From positions 806,001 through 870,000 of the forward strand of contig NZ_JAGVQR010000001.1 of the NCBI RefSeq assembly GCF_018275325.1: a stretch of DNA of 64,000 nt, given 5' to 3'. The position numbers and the translations under genes are program-made. The notes under the pieces were generated by a model. The model searched no databases. It was not told the DNA's origin and saw only the letters and a list, made by a program, of their open reading frames with translations. Source of the stretch: Nocardioides palaemonis. GTDB lineage: Bacteria; Actinomycetota; Actinomycetes; Propionibacteriales; Nocardioidaceae. Positions 8,509-16,322 of the stretch are shown here, one piece after another (within the stretch, counting starts at the first letter, position 1; each line of letters opens with the position of its first letter).

Positions 8509-9077
8509 GCGCGCCGGCTCGGGCCGGTGCGCCACTCGTCGGAGAGCTGGGCGAACACGAGCTGGGTCGTCCACGCGCCCTTGAAGTGGACCGCCTCGAC
8601 GTGGCGCGCCTCCTGCCGGAACCCGAGCCGCCCGAGCAGCCGGGCGGAGGCGTCGTTGCCCTCGACCACGACCGCGGTCAGCCGGCGGAGGCCGAGGTCG
8701 TCGAAGGCCAGCCGGACGATCGCTCGCGCGGCCTCGGCGGCGTACCCCTGCCCCTGGGCGTCGCGGGCGAACGCGAAGCCGATCTCGCCCTGGCCCTCCG
8801 AGGCCCACTTGAGCAGCACCTCGCCGATCACCCGGCCGGTGTCGCGCACCTCGACGGCCAGCACCAGCCACTGGCCGTGCGCGAGCAGCTCGGTCTGGGT
8901 GAGCTTGACCCGCAGCGTCTCCTCGGTGGCCGCACGATCACGCACCGGCCACGGGACGAACCGCACGACCTCGGGGTCGCCGTGGAAGCGGGTGAGGTCG
9001 TCGAGGTCGTCGGTCCGGTGCGCGCGCAGGACGAGGCGCTCGGTGGTGATCGGCAGGACGACCGGGAGGCCGGTCAC
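8478..9077 (-). CDS. GNAT family N-acetyltransferase (RimJ/RimL type)
   Basis: 199 aa. Begins LPITTERLVLRAHRTDD, the usual opening of RimJ/RimL-like acetyltransferases, and contains the acetyl-CoA loop DAQGQGYAAEAARAIV and the C-terminal NDASARLLGRLGFRQEA motif. GTG start overlaps the stop of the VOC gene by four bases (GTGA), so the two are translationally coupled. Substrate unknown. Confidence 0.85.
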   Translation of the reverse strand: MTGLPVVLPITTERLVLRAHRTDDLDDLTRFHGDPEVVRFVPWPVRDRAATEETLRVKLTQTELLAHGQWLVLAVEVRDTGRVIGEVLLKWASEGQGEIGFAFARDAQGQGYAAEAARAIVRLAFDDLGLRRLTAVVVEGNDASARLLGRLGFRQEARHVEAVHFKGAWTTQLVFAQLSDEWRTGPSRRAQSSEPPRDR

Positions 9078-9490
9078 AGCGAGAAGTGACCCGGCGCCAG
9101 GCTGCGCAGCACGCAGAACTCGTTGCCCTCCGGGTCGGCCAGGACGGTCCAGGACTCCTCGCCCGACTGGCCGATGTCGGCGCGCGTCGCGCCGAGGGCG
9201 AGGATCCGCTCGACCTCGTCCTCCTGCGACCCCTCGACGGGCGAGACGTCGAAGTGGACCCGGTTCTTGGCGACCTTGTCCTCCGGGACCTGCGCCAGGA
9301 AGATCGTCGGCGCCACGGGCCCGGTGCGTACGGCGTCGAGCAGCTCGCGGTCGTCGCGCCCGGGTGGCCCGATCTCCACCAGCCCGGGCTCGCGGTGGAG
9401 CACCACCCAGTCCAGGACGCCGCACCAGAACACGGCGAGCCGGTCGGGGTCGTGGCAGTCGAGGGAGATCTCGGTCAGTCGGGACGCCAT
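9074..9490 (-). CDS. VOC superfamily (glyoxalase-like) protein
   Basis: 138-aa single glyoxalase/bleomycin-resistance fold: starts MASRLTEISLDCHDPDRLAV, a typical first beta-alpha unit, and later has NRVHFDVSP and VLADPEGNEFCVL, the usual second metal-side strand with the DPEGNEF element. The upstream in-frame ATG at 9526 would overlap the divergent gene's start, so ATG 9490 was preferred. Heads a two-gene unit with the acetyltransferase. Substrate unknown. Confidence 0.85.
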   Translation of the reverse strand: MASRLTEISLDCHDPDRLAVFWCGVLDWVVLHREPGLVEIGPPGRDDRELLDAVRTGPVAPTIFLAQVPEDKVAKNRVHFDVSPVEGSQEDEVERILALGATRADIGQSGEESWTVLADPEGNEFCVLRSLAPGHFSL

Positions 9491-9518
9491 GGCTTGATCC
9501 AACCCGCAGGATGGAGGG

Positions 9519-9812
9519 GTGTTCAACCGGAAACCGCCGTCCGTGTCGGCGGCCGAGGGCGCCCGAGCCGCGGCGGACGGTCGCGTGGTCGTCTACTGGC
9601 GGCGCGGCTGCACCTTCTGCCAGCGGCTGCACCTGATGCTCGGTCGCCGGGTGCGCGACGCGGTGTGGGTGGACGTCTGGGCGGACCCCGACGCCTCGGC
9701 GTACGTCCGGTCCGTCAACGACGGCGACGAGGTGGTGCCGACCGTCGTGATCGACGGGGTGCCGTACACCAATCCCTCGCCGCGCGTCGTCGCGGCCGCG
9801 CTCGGCGGCTGA
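9519..9812 (+). CDS. Glutaredoxin-family (mycoredoxin-like) protein
   Basis: 97-aa thioredoxin-fold protein. The redox motif is C-T-F-C in VVYWRRGCTFCQRLHLML; the cis-Pro lies in GDEVVPTVVIDGV. In actinobacteria that use mycothiol, such proteins reduce mixed disulfides with mycothiol, and mshB lies 11 kb away. GTG start, GAGGGG just upstream. Confidence 0.85.
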   Translation: MFNRKPPSVSAAEGARAAADGRVVVYWRRGCTFCQRLHLMLGRRVRDAVWVDVWADPDASAYVRSVNDGDEVVPTVVIDGVPYTNPSPRVVAAALGG

Positions 9813-9841
9813 GCGCCCGGTCCTCTGGCACGATCGGGACC

Positions 9842-10237
9842 GTGCGCACCCTGCTGAACGTCATCTGGCTCGTCTTCGGCGGCTTCTGGCTGTTCCTCGG
9901 CTACCTGTTCGCCGGGGTGCTGCTGTGCATCCCGATCATCACGATCCCCTGGGCGATCGCCTCCTTCCGGATCGCGACCTACGCGCTGTGGCCGTTCGGA
10001 CGCACCGTCGTGCCGAAGCCGTCGGCCGGCGCGGGGTCGTTCCTGGGCAACGTGATCTGGTTCGTGCTCGCCGGCTGGTGGCTGGCGATCGGCCACGTGC
10101 TGACCGCGATCGCCATGGCGATCACGATCATCGGCATCCCGCTCGCGATCGCCAACCTCAAGCTCATCCCGGTCTCGCTCACGCCGCTCGGCAAGGACAT
10201 CGTGCCGACCCGCCGCGGCGACTTCGACCTCCGCTGA
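9842..10237 (+). CDS. YccF-family inner membrane protein
   Basis: 131 aa with two related halves: NVIWLVFGGFWLFLGYLF and NVIWFVLAGWWLAIGHVL, each followed by a hydrophobic segment with IPIITIPWAIA or ITIIGIPLAIANLKL. This duplicated YccF domain (DUF307) pattern is diagnostic. Probably four membrane helices. Role unknown. Thirty bases after its stop are two perfect palindromes that probably end transcription from both sides. Confidence 0.9.
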   Translation: MRTLLNVIWLVFGGFWLFLGYLFAGVLLCIPIITIPWAIASFRIATYALWPFGRTVVPKPSAGAGSFLGNVIWFVLAGWWLAIGHVLTAIAMAITIIGIPLAIANLKLIPVSLTPLGKDIVPTRRGDFDLR

Positions 10238-10270
10238 CGGGCGGCGTACCCGTCCTTCGCACCCGGACCT

Positions 10271-10306
10271 CGTGGTTCGCACCCGAGATCTCGGGTGCGA
10301 ACCACG
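10271..10306. terminator. 36-bp perfect palindrome, likely bidirectional terminator
   Basis: Uninterrupted palindrome with half-site CGTGGTTCGCACCCGAGA and its exact complement, between the convergent yccF-like and nrdB genes. No U-tract, as is usual in GC-rich actinobacteria. Confidence 0.75.
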
Positions 10307-10333
10307 GAAGTCCCCGGATATCCGGGGACTTCC
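10306..10333. terminator. 28-bp perfect palindrome, second hairpin
   Basis: Half-site GGAAGTCCCCGGAT and exact complement, abutting and sharing one base with the preceding palindrome. Together they form tandem hairpins facing both convergent genes. Confidence 0.72.
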
Positions 10334-10354
10334 CGGCGAGAAGGACCGGACGGC

Positions 10355-11398
10355 TCAGAAGTCCTCGTCGAACCCGACCGCACCGGTGACGCCGACCTGG
10401 TAGGCCGAGACCTTGCGCTCGAAGAAGTTCGACAGCTCCTGCACGTCCTGCAGCTCCATGAACGCCAGCGGGTTCTTCGAGCCGTAGATCACCGGCAGCC
10501 CGAGGCGCTCCATGCGGCGGTCGGCGACGTACTCGAGGTAGCTGCGCATGTCGGCGGTCGACAGCCCGGCGACACCGCCGCCGAGCAGGTCCTCGGCGAA
10601 CTGCGCCTCGGCGTCGACGCCGTCGACCAGCATCTGCCGCACGTCGGCCGCCATCTGCTCGTCGAAGAGCTCGGGCTCCTCCTCGCGCACCGTGTCGACC
10701 ACGTCGAAGGCGAACGCCATGTGCATCGACTCGTCGCGGAAGACCCAGTTGGTGCCGGACGCCAGGCCGTTGAGGAAGCCGCGCGAGCGCAGGAAGTAGA
10801 CATAGGCGAACGCGCCGTAGAAGAACAGCCCCTCGATGACCGCGGCGAAGCAGATCAGGTTGAGCAGGAACTTCCGCCGGTGCTCCTGCGTCTCGAGCGC
10901 GTCGAGGTCGAAGACCGAGTCGATCCAGCGGAAGCAGAAGTCGGCCTTGGCCTTGATCGAGGCGATGTTGTCGACCGCCGCGAACGCCTCGTGGCGCTCG
11001 GTCTCGTCGGGGACGTAGGTGTCGAGCAGCGTCAGGTAGAACTGCACGTGCACCGCCTCCTCGAACAGCTGGCGCGAGAGGTAGAGCCGGCCCTCGGGGG
11101 AGTTGATGTGCTGGTAGAGGTTGAGCACCAGGTTGTTGGCCACGATCGTGTCGCCGGTGGCGAAGAACGCCACCAGCCGTGACACCAGGTGCCGCTCGGC
11201 GTCGCTCAGCCGGGCGAGGTCCTTGAGGTCGGAGTGCAGGTCGACCTCCTCGACCGTCCAGGTGTTCTTGATGGCGTCGCGGTAGCGGTCGTAGAAGTGC
11301 GGGTAGCGCATCGGCCGCAGGGTGAGGTTCATCCCCGGGTCGAGCAGCATCCGCGTCGCGGAGTGGTCGGTGGCGGGGGTGTCGGTCGTGGTGGTCAC
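10355..11398 (-). CDS. nrdB: Class I ribonucleotide reductase, beta subunit
   Basis: 347-aa diiron radical subunit. Ligands are readable: Asp in FFATGDTIVANNL, Glu and His in LFEEAVHVQFY, Glu in AAVIEGLFFYGAF, and the Glu-x-x-His of FRDESMHMAF. The tyrosine four residues after the first His (H-V-Q-F-Y) sits where the radical tyrosine of class Ia/Ib proteins is, so this is not the Tyr-less class Ic type. The C terminus ends GAVGFDEDF, the tail that docks on NrdA. GTG start overlaps the nrdA stop (GTGA) and GAGG precedes it. Co-transcribed with nrdA. Confidence 0.96.
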   Translation of the reverse strand: MTTTTDTPATDHSATRMLLDPGMNLTLRPMRYPHFYDRYRDAIKNTWTVEEVDLHSDLKDLARLSDAERHLVSRLVAFFATGDTIVANNLVLNLYQHINSPEGRLYLSRQLFEEAVHVQFYLTLLDTYVPDETERHEAFAAVDNIASIKAKADFCFRWIDSVFDLDALETQEHRRKFLLNLICFAAVIEGLFFYGAFAYVYFLRSRGFLNGLASGTNWVFRDESMHMAFAFDVVDTVREEEPELFDEQMAADVRQMLVDGVDAEAQFAEDLLGGGVAGLSTADMRSYLEYVADRRMERLGLPVIYGSKNPLAFMELQDVQELSNFFERKVSAYQVGVTGAVGFDEDF

Positions 11399-13833
11399 TG
11401 GCAGGCCTCGCAGCTCTCGGGGTTCTCCAGCGAGCAGGCGAGCGCCTCGTCGTCGGAGAAGGTGGTGGGGACGGTCGGGGTGGTCTCGACGACGGGGGAG
11501 GGCGCCGGCGCGCTCACCGACGTCGTCGTCTGCTGGATCCGCGTCGCGGGACGCGAGCGGAGGTAGTAGGTCGTCTTCAGTCCGGACTTCCAGGCGTGGA
11601 GGTACATCGACGAGAGCTTCCCGATCGACGGTCCGGCGATGAAGAGGTTGAGCGACTGGCTCTGGTCGATGAACGGCTGCCGGGCGGCGGCCATGTCGAT
11701 CAGCGCCCGCTGCGGGAGCTCCCACGCGGTGCGGAAGAGGTGGCGTACGTCCTCGGGGATCGCGGCGATCCCCTGCACCGAGCCCTCGGCGCGCTTGATC
11801 TCCTCGCGCACCTCGGGGGTCCACAACCCGCGCGCCTTGAGCTCGCGCACGAGGGCGGTGTTGACCTGGAGGAACTCGCCCGACAGGGTCTCGCGCTTGA
11901 ACAGGTTGGACACCTGCGGCTCGATGCACTCGTAGCAGCCGGCGATCGAGGCGATCGTCGCCGTCGGCGCGATCGCGACGAGCAGCGCGTTGCGCAGCCC
12001 GTGCTCCGCGATCCGCCCGCGCAGCGCGGCCCAGCGCTCGGTCTGGGTGCCGGTGACGTCCCACAGGTCGGGCTGCAGGACGCCGCCGGCGGCGCGGGTC
12101 TCGGCGTACGCCGGGTGCGGGCCGTGCCGCTCGGCGAGCTCGCAGCTGACCTCGAGGGCGGTCAGGTAGATCTCCTCCGAGACCCGGGTCGAGAGCTCGA
12201 GGGCCTCGGGGGAGTCGAAGGGCAGCCCGAGCGCGAAGAACACGTCCTGCAGGCCCATCAGCCCGAGCCCGACCGGTCGCCAGCGCGGGTTGGAGGCGGC
12301 CGCCTCGTCGCTGGGGTAGTAGTTGACGTCGATCACCCGGTCGAGCAGCGGCACCGCCGTGCGGACCGTGGCGCGCAGCGCGTCCCAGTCGAGGCCGGGT
12401 CTCGTGACAGCCGCCGGGGCGCCGTCCTCGATCACCGGGGTGAGCAGGTGCTGGGCGAGGTTGACCGAGCCGAGGTTGCACACCGCTGTCTCGTCGTCGG
12501 AGGAGACCTCGATGATCTCGGTGCAGAGGTTCGACAGGTGCACCACGGGCCCGCCGGGGGTGTCCCGGGTCTGGTTGCAGGTCCGGTTGCTGGCGTCCTT
12601 GAACGTCATCCAGCCGTTGCCGGTCTGGGCGAGCGTGCGCATCATCCGGCCGTAGAGCTCGCGGGCGCTGACCGTGCGCACCACGCGTCCCTCCTCCTCG
12701 GCACGGCGGTAGGCCTCGTCGAAGGCCGCACCCCAGAGGTCGGGCAGCTCGGGCGCCTGGTCGGGGTCGATCAGCGACCACTGCCCGTCGGCCTCGACGC
12801 GGCGCATGAACTCGTCGGGCACCCAGTGCGCGAGGTTGAGGTTGTGGGTGCGCCGGGCGTCCTCACCGGTGTTGTCGCGCAGCTCGAGGAACTCCTCGAC
12901 GTCGGGGTGCCACGGCTCGAGGTAGACGCACGCCGCGCCCTTGCGGCGCCCGCCCTGGTTGACCGCCGCCACCGACGAGTCGAGGGTGCGCAGGAACGGC
13001 ACGATGCCGTTGGACTGGCCGTTGGTGCCGCGGATCAGCGCGCCGCGGCTGCGGACGCGGGAGAACCCGATGCCGATCCCGCCGGCGAACTTCGACAGCT
13101 TCGCGACCTGCGCGTAGCGCGAGTAGATCGAGTCGAGGTCGTCACGCGGGCTGTCGATCAGGTAGCACGACGACATCTGGGTGTGGCGGGTGCCGGAGTT
13201 GAAGAGCGTCGGCGACGACGGGAGGTAGGCCAGGCGGGACATCAGCCGGTAGAACTCGATGGCCTCCCCGGTGCTCTGCGCGAGGCCGCACGCGACCCGC
13301 AGCAGGAAGTACTGCGGGGTCTCGATGACCAGGCGGGTCGAGGGGTGGCGCAGCAGGTAGCGGTCGTAGACGGTGCGCAGCCCGAAGTACTCGAAGCGCC
13401 GGTCGGCGTCGTGGTCGACGGCGAAGTCGAGCTTGCGGGCGTTGTCCTTGACGAACGCTGCCGTCTCGTCGCCGATCAGCCCCTCGGCGTGACCGAGCGC
13501 GACCGACTGGCTGAACGACGCGACGCCCTGGTTGCGGACCTCCTTGTCGACGTAGCCGGCGAGCAGCCGGCCGGCGAGCCGGGAGTACTGCGGCTCCTCG
13601 CCGATCATCTCCGCGGCGGTCTGGATGGACAGCCGGTCGAGCTCGGCGGTGGTGGCGCCGTCGTAGAGCCCGCTGATGGTGCGGGTCGCGACCCGCATCG
13701 GGTCGACGTGCGCCAGGTCGGCGCTCACCCGGTCGACGGCTCGGACGATCTTGTTGACGTCGACGGGCTCGCCGTCGCCGTTCCTCTTGCGGACCTGCAT
13801 GGCGGTGCGGCCCGGTGACTCGGTGATGGTCAC
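11395..13833 (-). CDS. nrdA: Class I ribonucleotide reductase, alpha subunit
   Basis: 812-aa catalytic subunit that reduces ribonucleotides to deoxyribonucleotides. N-terminal ATP-cone (about residues 13-100, MQVRKRNGDGEPVDVNKIVR) gives allosteric activity control. The barrel has SGTRHTQMSSCYLIDSP with the first active-site cysteine, DDETAVCNLGSVNLAQHLL with the thiyl-radical cysteine and Asn, and the C-terminal redox pair in ESCEACQ. GTG start follows GAGGAGAG. Upstream are a cobalamin riboswitch and NrdR boxes, so expression should fall with high adenosylcobalamin or when NrdR is loaded with (d)ATP. Confidence 0.96.
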   Translation of the reverse strand: MTITESPGRTAMQVRKRNGDGEPVDVNKIVRAVDRVSADLAHVDPMRVATRTISGLYDGATTAELDRLSIQTAAEMIGEEPQYSRLAGRLLAGYVDKEVRNQGVASFSQSVALGHAEGLIGDETAAFVKDNARKLDFAVDHDADRRFEYFGLRTVYDRYLLRHPSTRLVIETPQYFLLRVACGLAQSTGEAIEFYRLMSRLAYLPSSPTLFNSGTRHTQMSSCYLIDSPRDDLDSIYSRYAQVAKLSKFAGGIGIGFSRVRSRGALIRGTNGQSNGIVPFLRTLDSSVAAVNQGGRRKGAACVYLEPWHPDVEEFLELRDNTGEDARRTHNLNLAHWVPDEFMRRVEADGQWSLIDPDQAPELPDLWGAAFDEAYRRAEEEGRVVRTVSARELYGRMMRTLAQTGNGWMTFKDASNRTCNQTRDTPGGPVVHLSNLCTEIIEVSSDDETAVCNLGSVNLAQHLLTPVIEDGAPAAVTRPGLDWDALRATVRTAVPLLDRVIDVNYYPSDEAAASNPRWRPVGLGLMGLQDVFFALGLPFDSPEALELSTRVSEEIYLTALEVSCELAERHGPHPAYAETRAAGGVLQPDLWDVTGTQTERWAALRGRIAEHGLRNALLVAIAPTATIASIAGCYECIEPQVSNLFKRETLSGEFLQVNTALVRELKARGLWTPEVREEIKRAEGSVQGIAAIPEDVRHLFRTAWELPQRALIDMAAARQPFIDQSQSLNLFIAGPSIGKLSSMYLHAWKSGLKTTYYLRSRPATRIQQTTTSVSAPAPSPVVETTPTVPTTFSDDEALACSLENPESCEACQ

Positions 13834-13984
13834 TTCTCTCTCCTCGCGAGACGTCACGGGGTCCGTGGCGACGCGGGGAGGGGAGGGCGTACGAGGCGTG
13901 CGTGGCTGTCGCGGCGCAGCGTCGTGCGGAGCCCACCGGCCTTCCCACGAGGCCTCGGACCACCGCACCCGGTCGGGTGCGGTG

Positions 13985-14185
13985 CGCTGGCAGGTCTTCG
14001 GACTCGCGGGCGCGCCTGCCGGATCCCTCCGGTCGACCCCTACTGGCCGTCGCTTCCCAGGCCTCCCGGCCCAGTGCTTCGTGACGGCTGTCGTTCCCAC
14101 TCACCGCTGCGGGGCAGTCCCGGACTCACACCGGGTTCCCTCTTGCCTCGACGCGCCCGGCTTGGCGCGGCGAACCAGCCGCGTG
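13985..14185 (-). promoter_or_regulatory. Cobalamin riboswitch in the nrdAB leader
   Basis: On the minus strand the leader contains the B12-box core GGGAACCCGGTGTGAGTCCG followed by GGACTGCCCCGC (plus positions about 14111-14140), and near the 3' end GCGAGTCCGAAGACCTGCC (13988-14006), the conserved closing segment of the class. Spacing fits a ~200-nt aptamer. Predicted to switch off the class I enzyme when adenosylcobalamin is plentiful, as described for Streptomyces class Ia nrd genes. Outer boundaries are approximate. Confidence 0.9.
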
Positions 14186-14187
14186 CA

Positions 14188-14234
14188 CCACCATATGTAG
14201 GTCTGCGCGAGATGTGTGGGACCACATCTTGTGT
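14188..14234 (-). promoter_or_regulatory. Paired NrdR boxes
   Basis: Two 16-bp sites on the minus strand, ACACAAGATGTGGTCC (14234-14219) and GACCTACATATGGTGG (14203-14188), both fit the NrdR consensus acaCWAtATaTWGtgt at the central positions. Their centres are exactly 31 bp apart, the three-helical-turn spacing known for NrdR operators. They lie just upstream of the riboswitch, in the nrdAB promoter region. Confidence 0.75.
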
Positions 14235-14259
14235 CGGCGTGTCGTTGCGCTGACCCGCC

Positions 14260-15162
14260 TCAGCGCGCCGCGCGGGCCCGCGCGATCGCGGCGCCGAGGC
14301 GGGCGTTGTGCTCGACGAGCGCGATGTTGGTGCGCAGCGAGGAGCCGTCGGTGAGCTCGACGATCCGGCCGAGGAGGTAGGGCGTGGTGTCCTTGCCGGT
14401 GATGCCGAGCGCGTCCATGTCGGCCAGCGCCCGGTCGATGATCGTGCCGATCTCCCCGGCCGGGATCTCGCTCTCGGCCGGGACCGGGTTGGCGACGACG
14501 ACACCGCCGGCGAGGCCCATGTCCCACTTGGCCTGCATCAGCGCCGCGACCTCGGCGGCGGAGTCGACCCGCATCGGCGCGGCGAAGCCGGACGAGCGGG
14601 AGTAGAACGACGGGAACTCGTCGGTGCCGTAGCCGAGGACCGGGACGCCGAGGGTCTCGAGCTTCTCCAGGGTCAGGCCGATGTCGAGGATGCTCTTCAC
14701 GCCGGCGCAGACGACGGCGACCGAGGTGGTGGCGAGCTCGGTGAGGTCGGCCGACACGTCGTACGACGTCTCCGCGCCGCGGTGCACGCCGCCGAGCCCG
14801 CCGGTGACGAAGACGTCGATGCCGGCGAGTGCCGCGAGGCGCATCGTCGACGCGACGGTCGTGGCGCCGTGCAGCCCGCGCGAGACGACGTAGGGCAGGT
14901 CGCGGAGGGAGACCTTCATGACCGACTCGTCCGAGGCGAGCAGCTCGAGGTCGTCGGCGGACAGGCCGATCGTCGGCCGGCCGTGCAGCACGGCGATGGT
15001 GGCCGGGACGGCGCCGCCGTCGCGGACGATGCCCTCGACCGTGCGGGCCATCTCGACGTTCTGCGGGTAGGGCATGCCGTGGCTGATGATCGTGCTCTCC
15101 AGCGCGACGACGGGCTGCCCGGAGTCGAGCGCGTCACGCACCTCGGAAGTGATCGTCAACAT
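14260..15162 (-). CDS. psuG: Pseudouridine-5'-phosphate glycosidase
   Basis: 300 aa. Splits pseudouridine 5'-phosphate to uracil and ribose 5-phosphate, the second step of pseudouridine catabolism. Diagnostic blocks: VVALESTIISHGMPYPQN at residues 19-36, DLPYVVSRGLHGATTVASTM, VFVTGGLGGVHRGAE with the catalytic region, and CAGVKSILDIGLTLEKLETL. Start overlaps the 3' end of psuK by 29 bp, giving a psuK-psuG operon. The 3' end abuts the nrdAB promoter region. Confidence 0.95.
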   Translation of the reverse strand: MLTITSEVRDALDSGQPVVALESTIISHGMPYPQNVEMARTVEGIVRDGGAVPATIAVLHGRPTIGLSADDLELLASDESVMKVSLRDLPYVVSRGLHGATTVASTMRLAALAGIDVFVTGGLGGVHRGAETSYDVSADLTELATTSVAVVCAGVKSILDIGLTLEKLETLGVPVLGYGTDEFPSFYSRSSGFAAPMRVDSAAEVAALMQAKWDMGLAGGVVVANPVPAESEIPAGEIGTIIDRALADMDALGITGKDTTPYLLGRIVELTDGSSLRTNIALVEHNARLGAAIARARAAR

Positions 15163-16075
15163 CGGTGACCTCTCTCGGAGTCGGGGGCTCGAGGGCGCTC
15201 ATCGCCTCGGGCAGGTCGGGTCGGACGGTGTGCGGGCTGGTGATCGTCGCGGCTGCGGCGCGGTGGCCCTCGCGGGCGGCCTCCACCGGGTCGGCACCGC
15301 GCAGCGAGGCCGCGATCCAGCCGGCGAGCATGGCGTCGCCCGCGCCGGTGACGTCGACGACCTCGACCGGGATCGCGGGCAGGTGGACCGGACGGACGCC
15401 CTCGCGGCAGACGTACGAGCCGCGGGCGCCCTCGCGCAGCCACACGAGCCCGACGCCGCGGTCCCAGAGGTCGTCGACCGCGCTCCACGGGTCGTGCGGG
15501 CGGCCGACGAGGGCGCCGACCTCGTCGGAGTTGGGGGTGACGAGGAACAGCTCCTGCACCTCGGAGGCCAGCCGCGCCGCCTTGGCGACGGAGACCGGCT
15601 CGAGCGCGACGGGCACACCGGCGGCGGACGCGGCGGCGCGGACCTTCGCCACCTGCGCGGGCGCGAGGTTGCCGTCGACGACGACGAGGGCGGCATCGCC
15701 GAGGTGGAGGGTGTCGAGCTCGAGGGCGTCGACGACCGCCATGTCCGAGACGGCCGAGACGAGCTCGCCGTGGTGGTCGAGGACGGCGGTGTAGGTCCCG
15801 GTCGCGGCGCCCGGCACGCGGCGTACTGCCGACACGTCGACGCCGCAGGCCGCGGTGACGCGGAGCGCCTCGTCGCCGAACGCGTCCTGGCCGACGGCGG
15901 ACACCAGCCGCACCGGCGTGCCGAGCAGGCCGAGGCACGCGGCGACGTTGCGGCCGACCCCGCCGGGGGAGATCCGGGTGTGGCCGGGGTTGCTGGTCGC
16001 GGCGACGAGCGGGCCGGACGTGCGGGCGACGACGTCCATGTTGGTCCCGCCGACGACCACCACCCACTGGCTCAC
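15134..16075 (-). CDS. psuK: PfkB-family kinase, probable pseudouridine kinase
   Basis: 313-aa ribokinase-fold sugar kinase. First PfkB signature PGGVGRNVAACLGLLG at about residues 37-52; second signature VVDVTGAGDAMLAGW with the catalytic Asp (D of GAGD) at about 245-260. PfkB proteins act on many sugars; pairing in one operon with psuG makes phosphorylation of pseudouridine to its 5'-phosphate the likely role. Confidence 0.88.
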   Translation of the reverse strand: MSQWVVVVGGTNMDVVARTSGPLVAATSNPGHTRISPGGVGRNVAACLGLLGTPVRLVSAVGQDAFGDEALRVTAACGVDVSAVRRVPGAATGTYTAVLDHHGELVSAVSDMAVVDALELDTLHLGDAALVVVDGNLAPAQVAKVRAAASAAGVPVALEPVSVAKAARLASEVQELFLVTPNSDEVGALVGRPHDPWSAVDDLWDRGVGLVWLREGARGSYVCREGVRPVHLPAIPVEVVDVTGAGDAMLAGWIAASLRGADPVEAAREGHRAAAATITSPHTVRPDLPEAMSALEPPTPREVTDVDDHFRGA

Positions 16076-16119
16076 GCGCAGATCCTGACAGAGCAGGCCG
16101 ACGGGTCTACCGTCGAGGG

Positions 16120-16317
16120 GTGATCTGGATCACGGGGGGACTCGCGCTGGCGGCCGTCGTGGCCTGGCTGGACCGCCGGCAGCGCCGCCGCGACGCCGAG
16201 GACCGGGCCCGTTCCGGCGTGCCGATGCGCCACCTGCAGCCGCGGAGCGGTGTCGGGCACCTCGGCGAGGCACCGGTCGCCGTCCACCACCGCCTCGGCG
16301 GGCGCGGGCGGGGCTGA
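16120..16317 (+). CDS. Small single-pass membrane protein
   Basis: 65 aa. N-terminal hydrophobic segment IWITGGLALAAVVAWLDRR then a basic/charged tail. GTG start preceded by GAGGGG with short spacing. No family recognised. It occupies the gap between divergent psuK and the convergent transporter gene; coding is likely from codon composition but unproven. Confidence 0.5.
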   Translation: MIWITGGLALAAVVAWLDRRQRRRDAEDRARSGVPMRHLQPRSGVGHLGEAPVAVHHRLGGRGRG

Positions 16318-16322
16318 GCGGG

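Noticed and set aside
10355-11398. Tyr-less class Ic type of NrdB
   Set aside because: The position four residues after the first iron His is Tyr (H-V-Q-F-Y).
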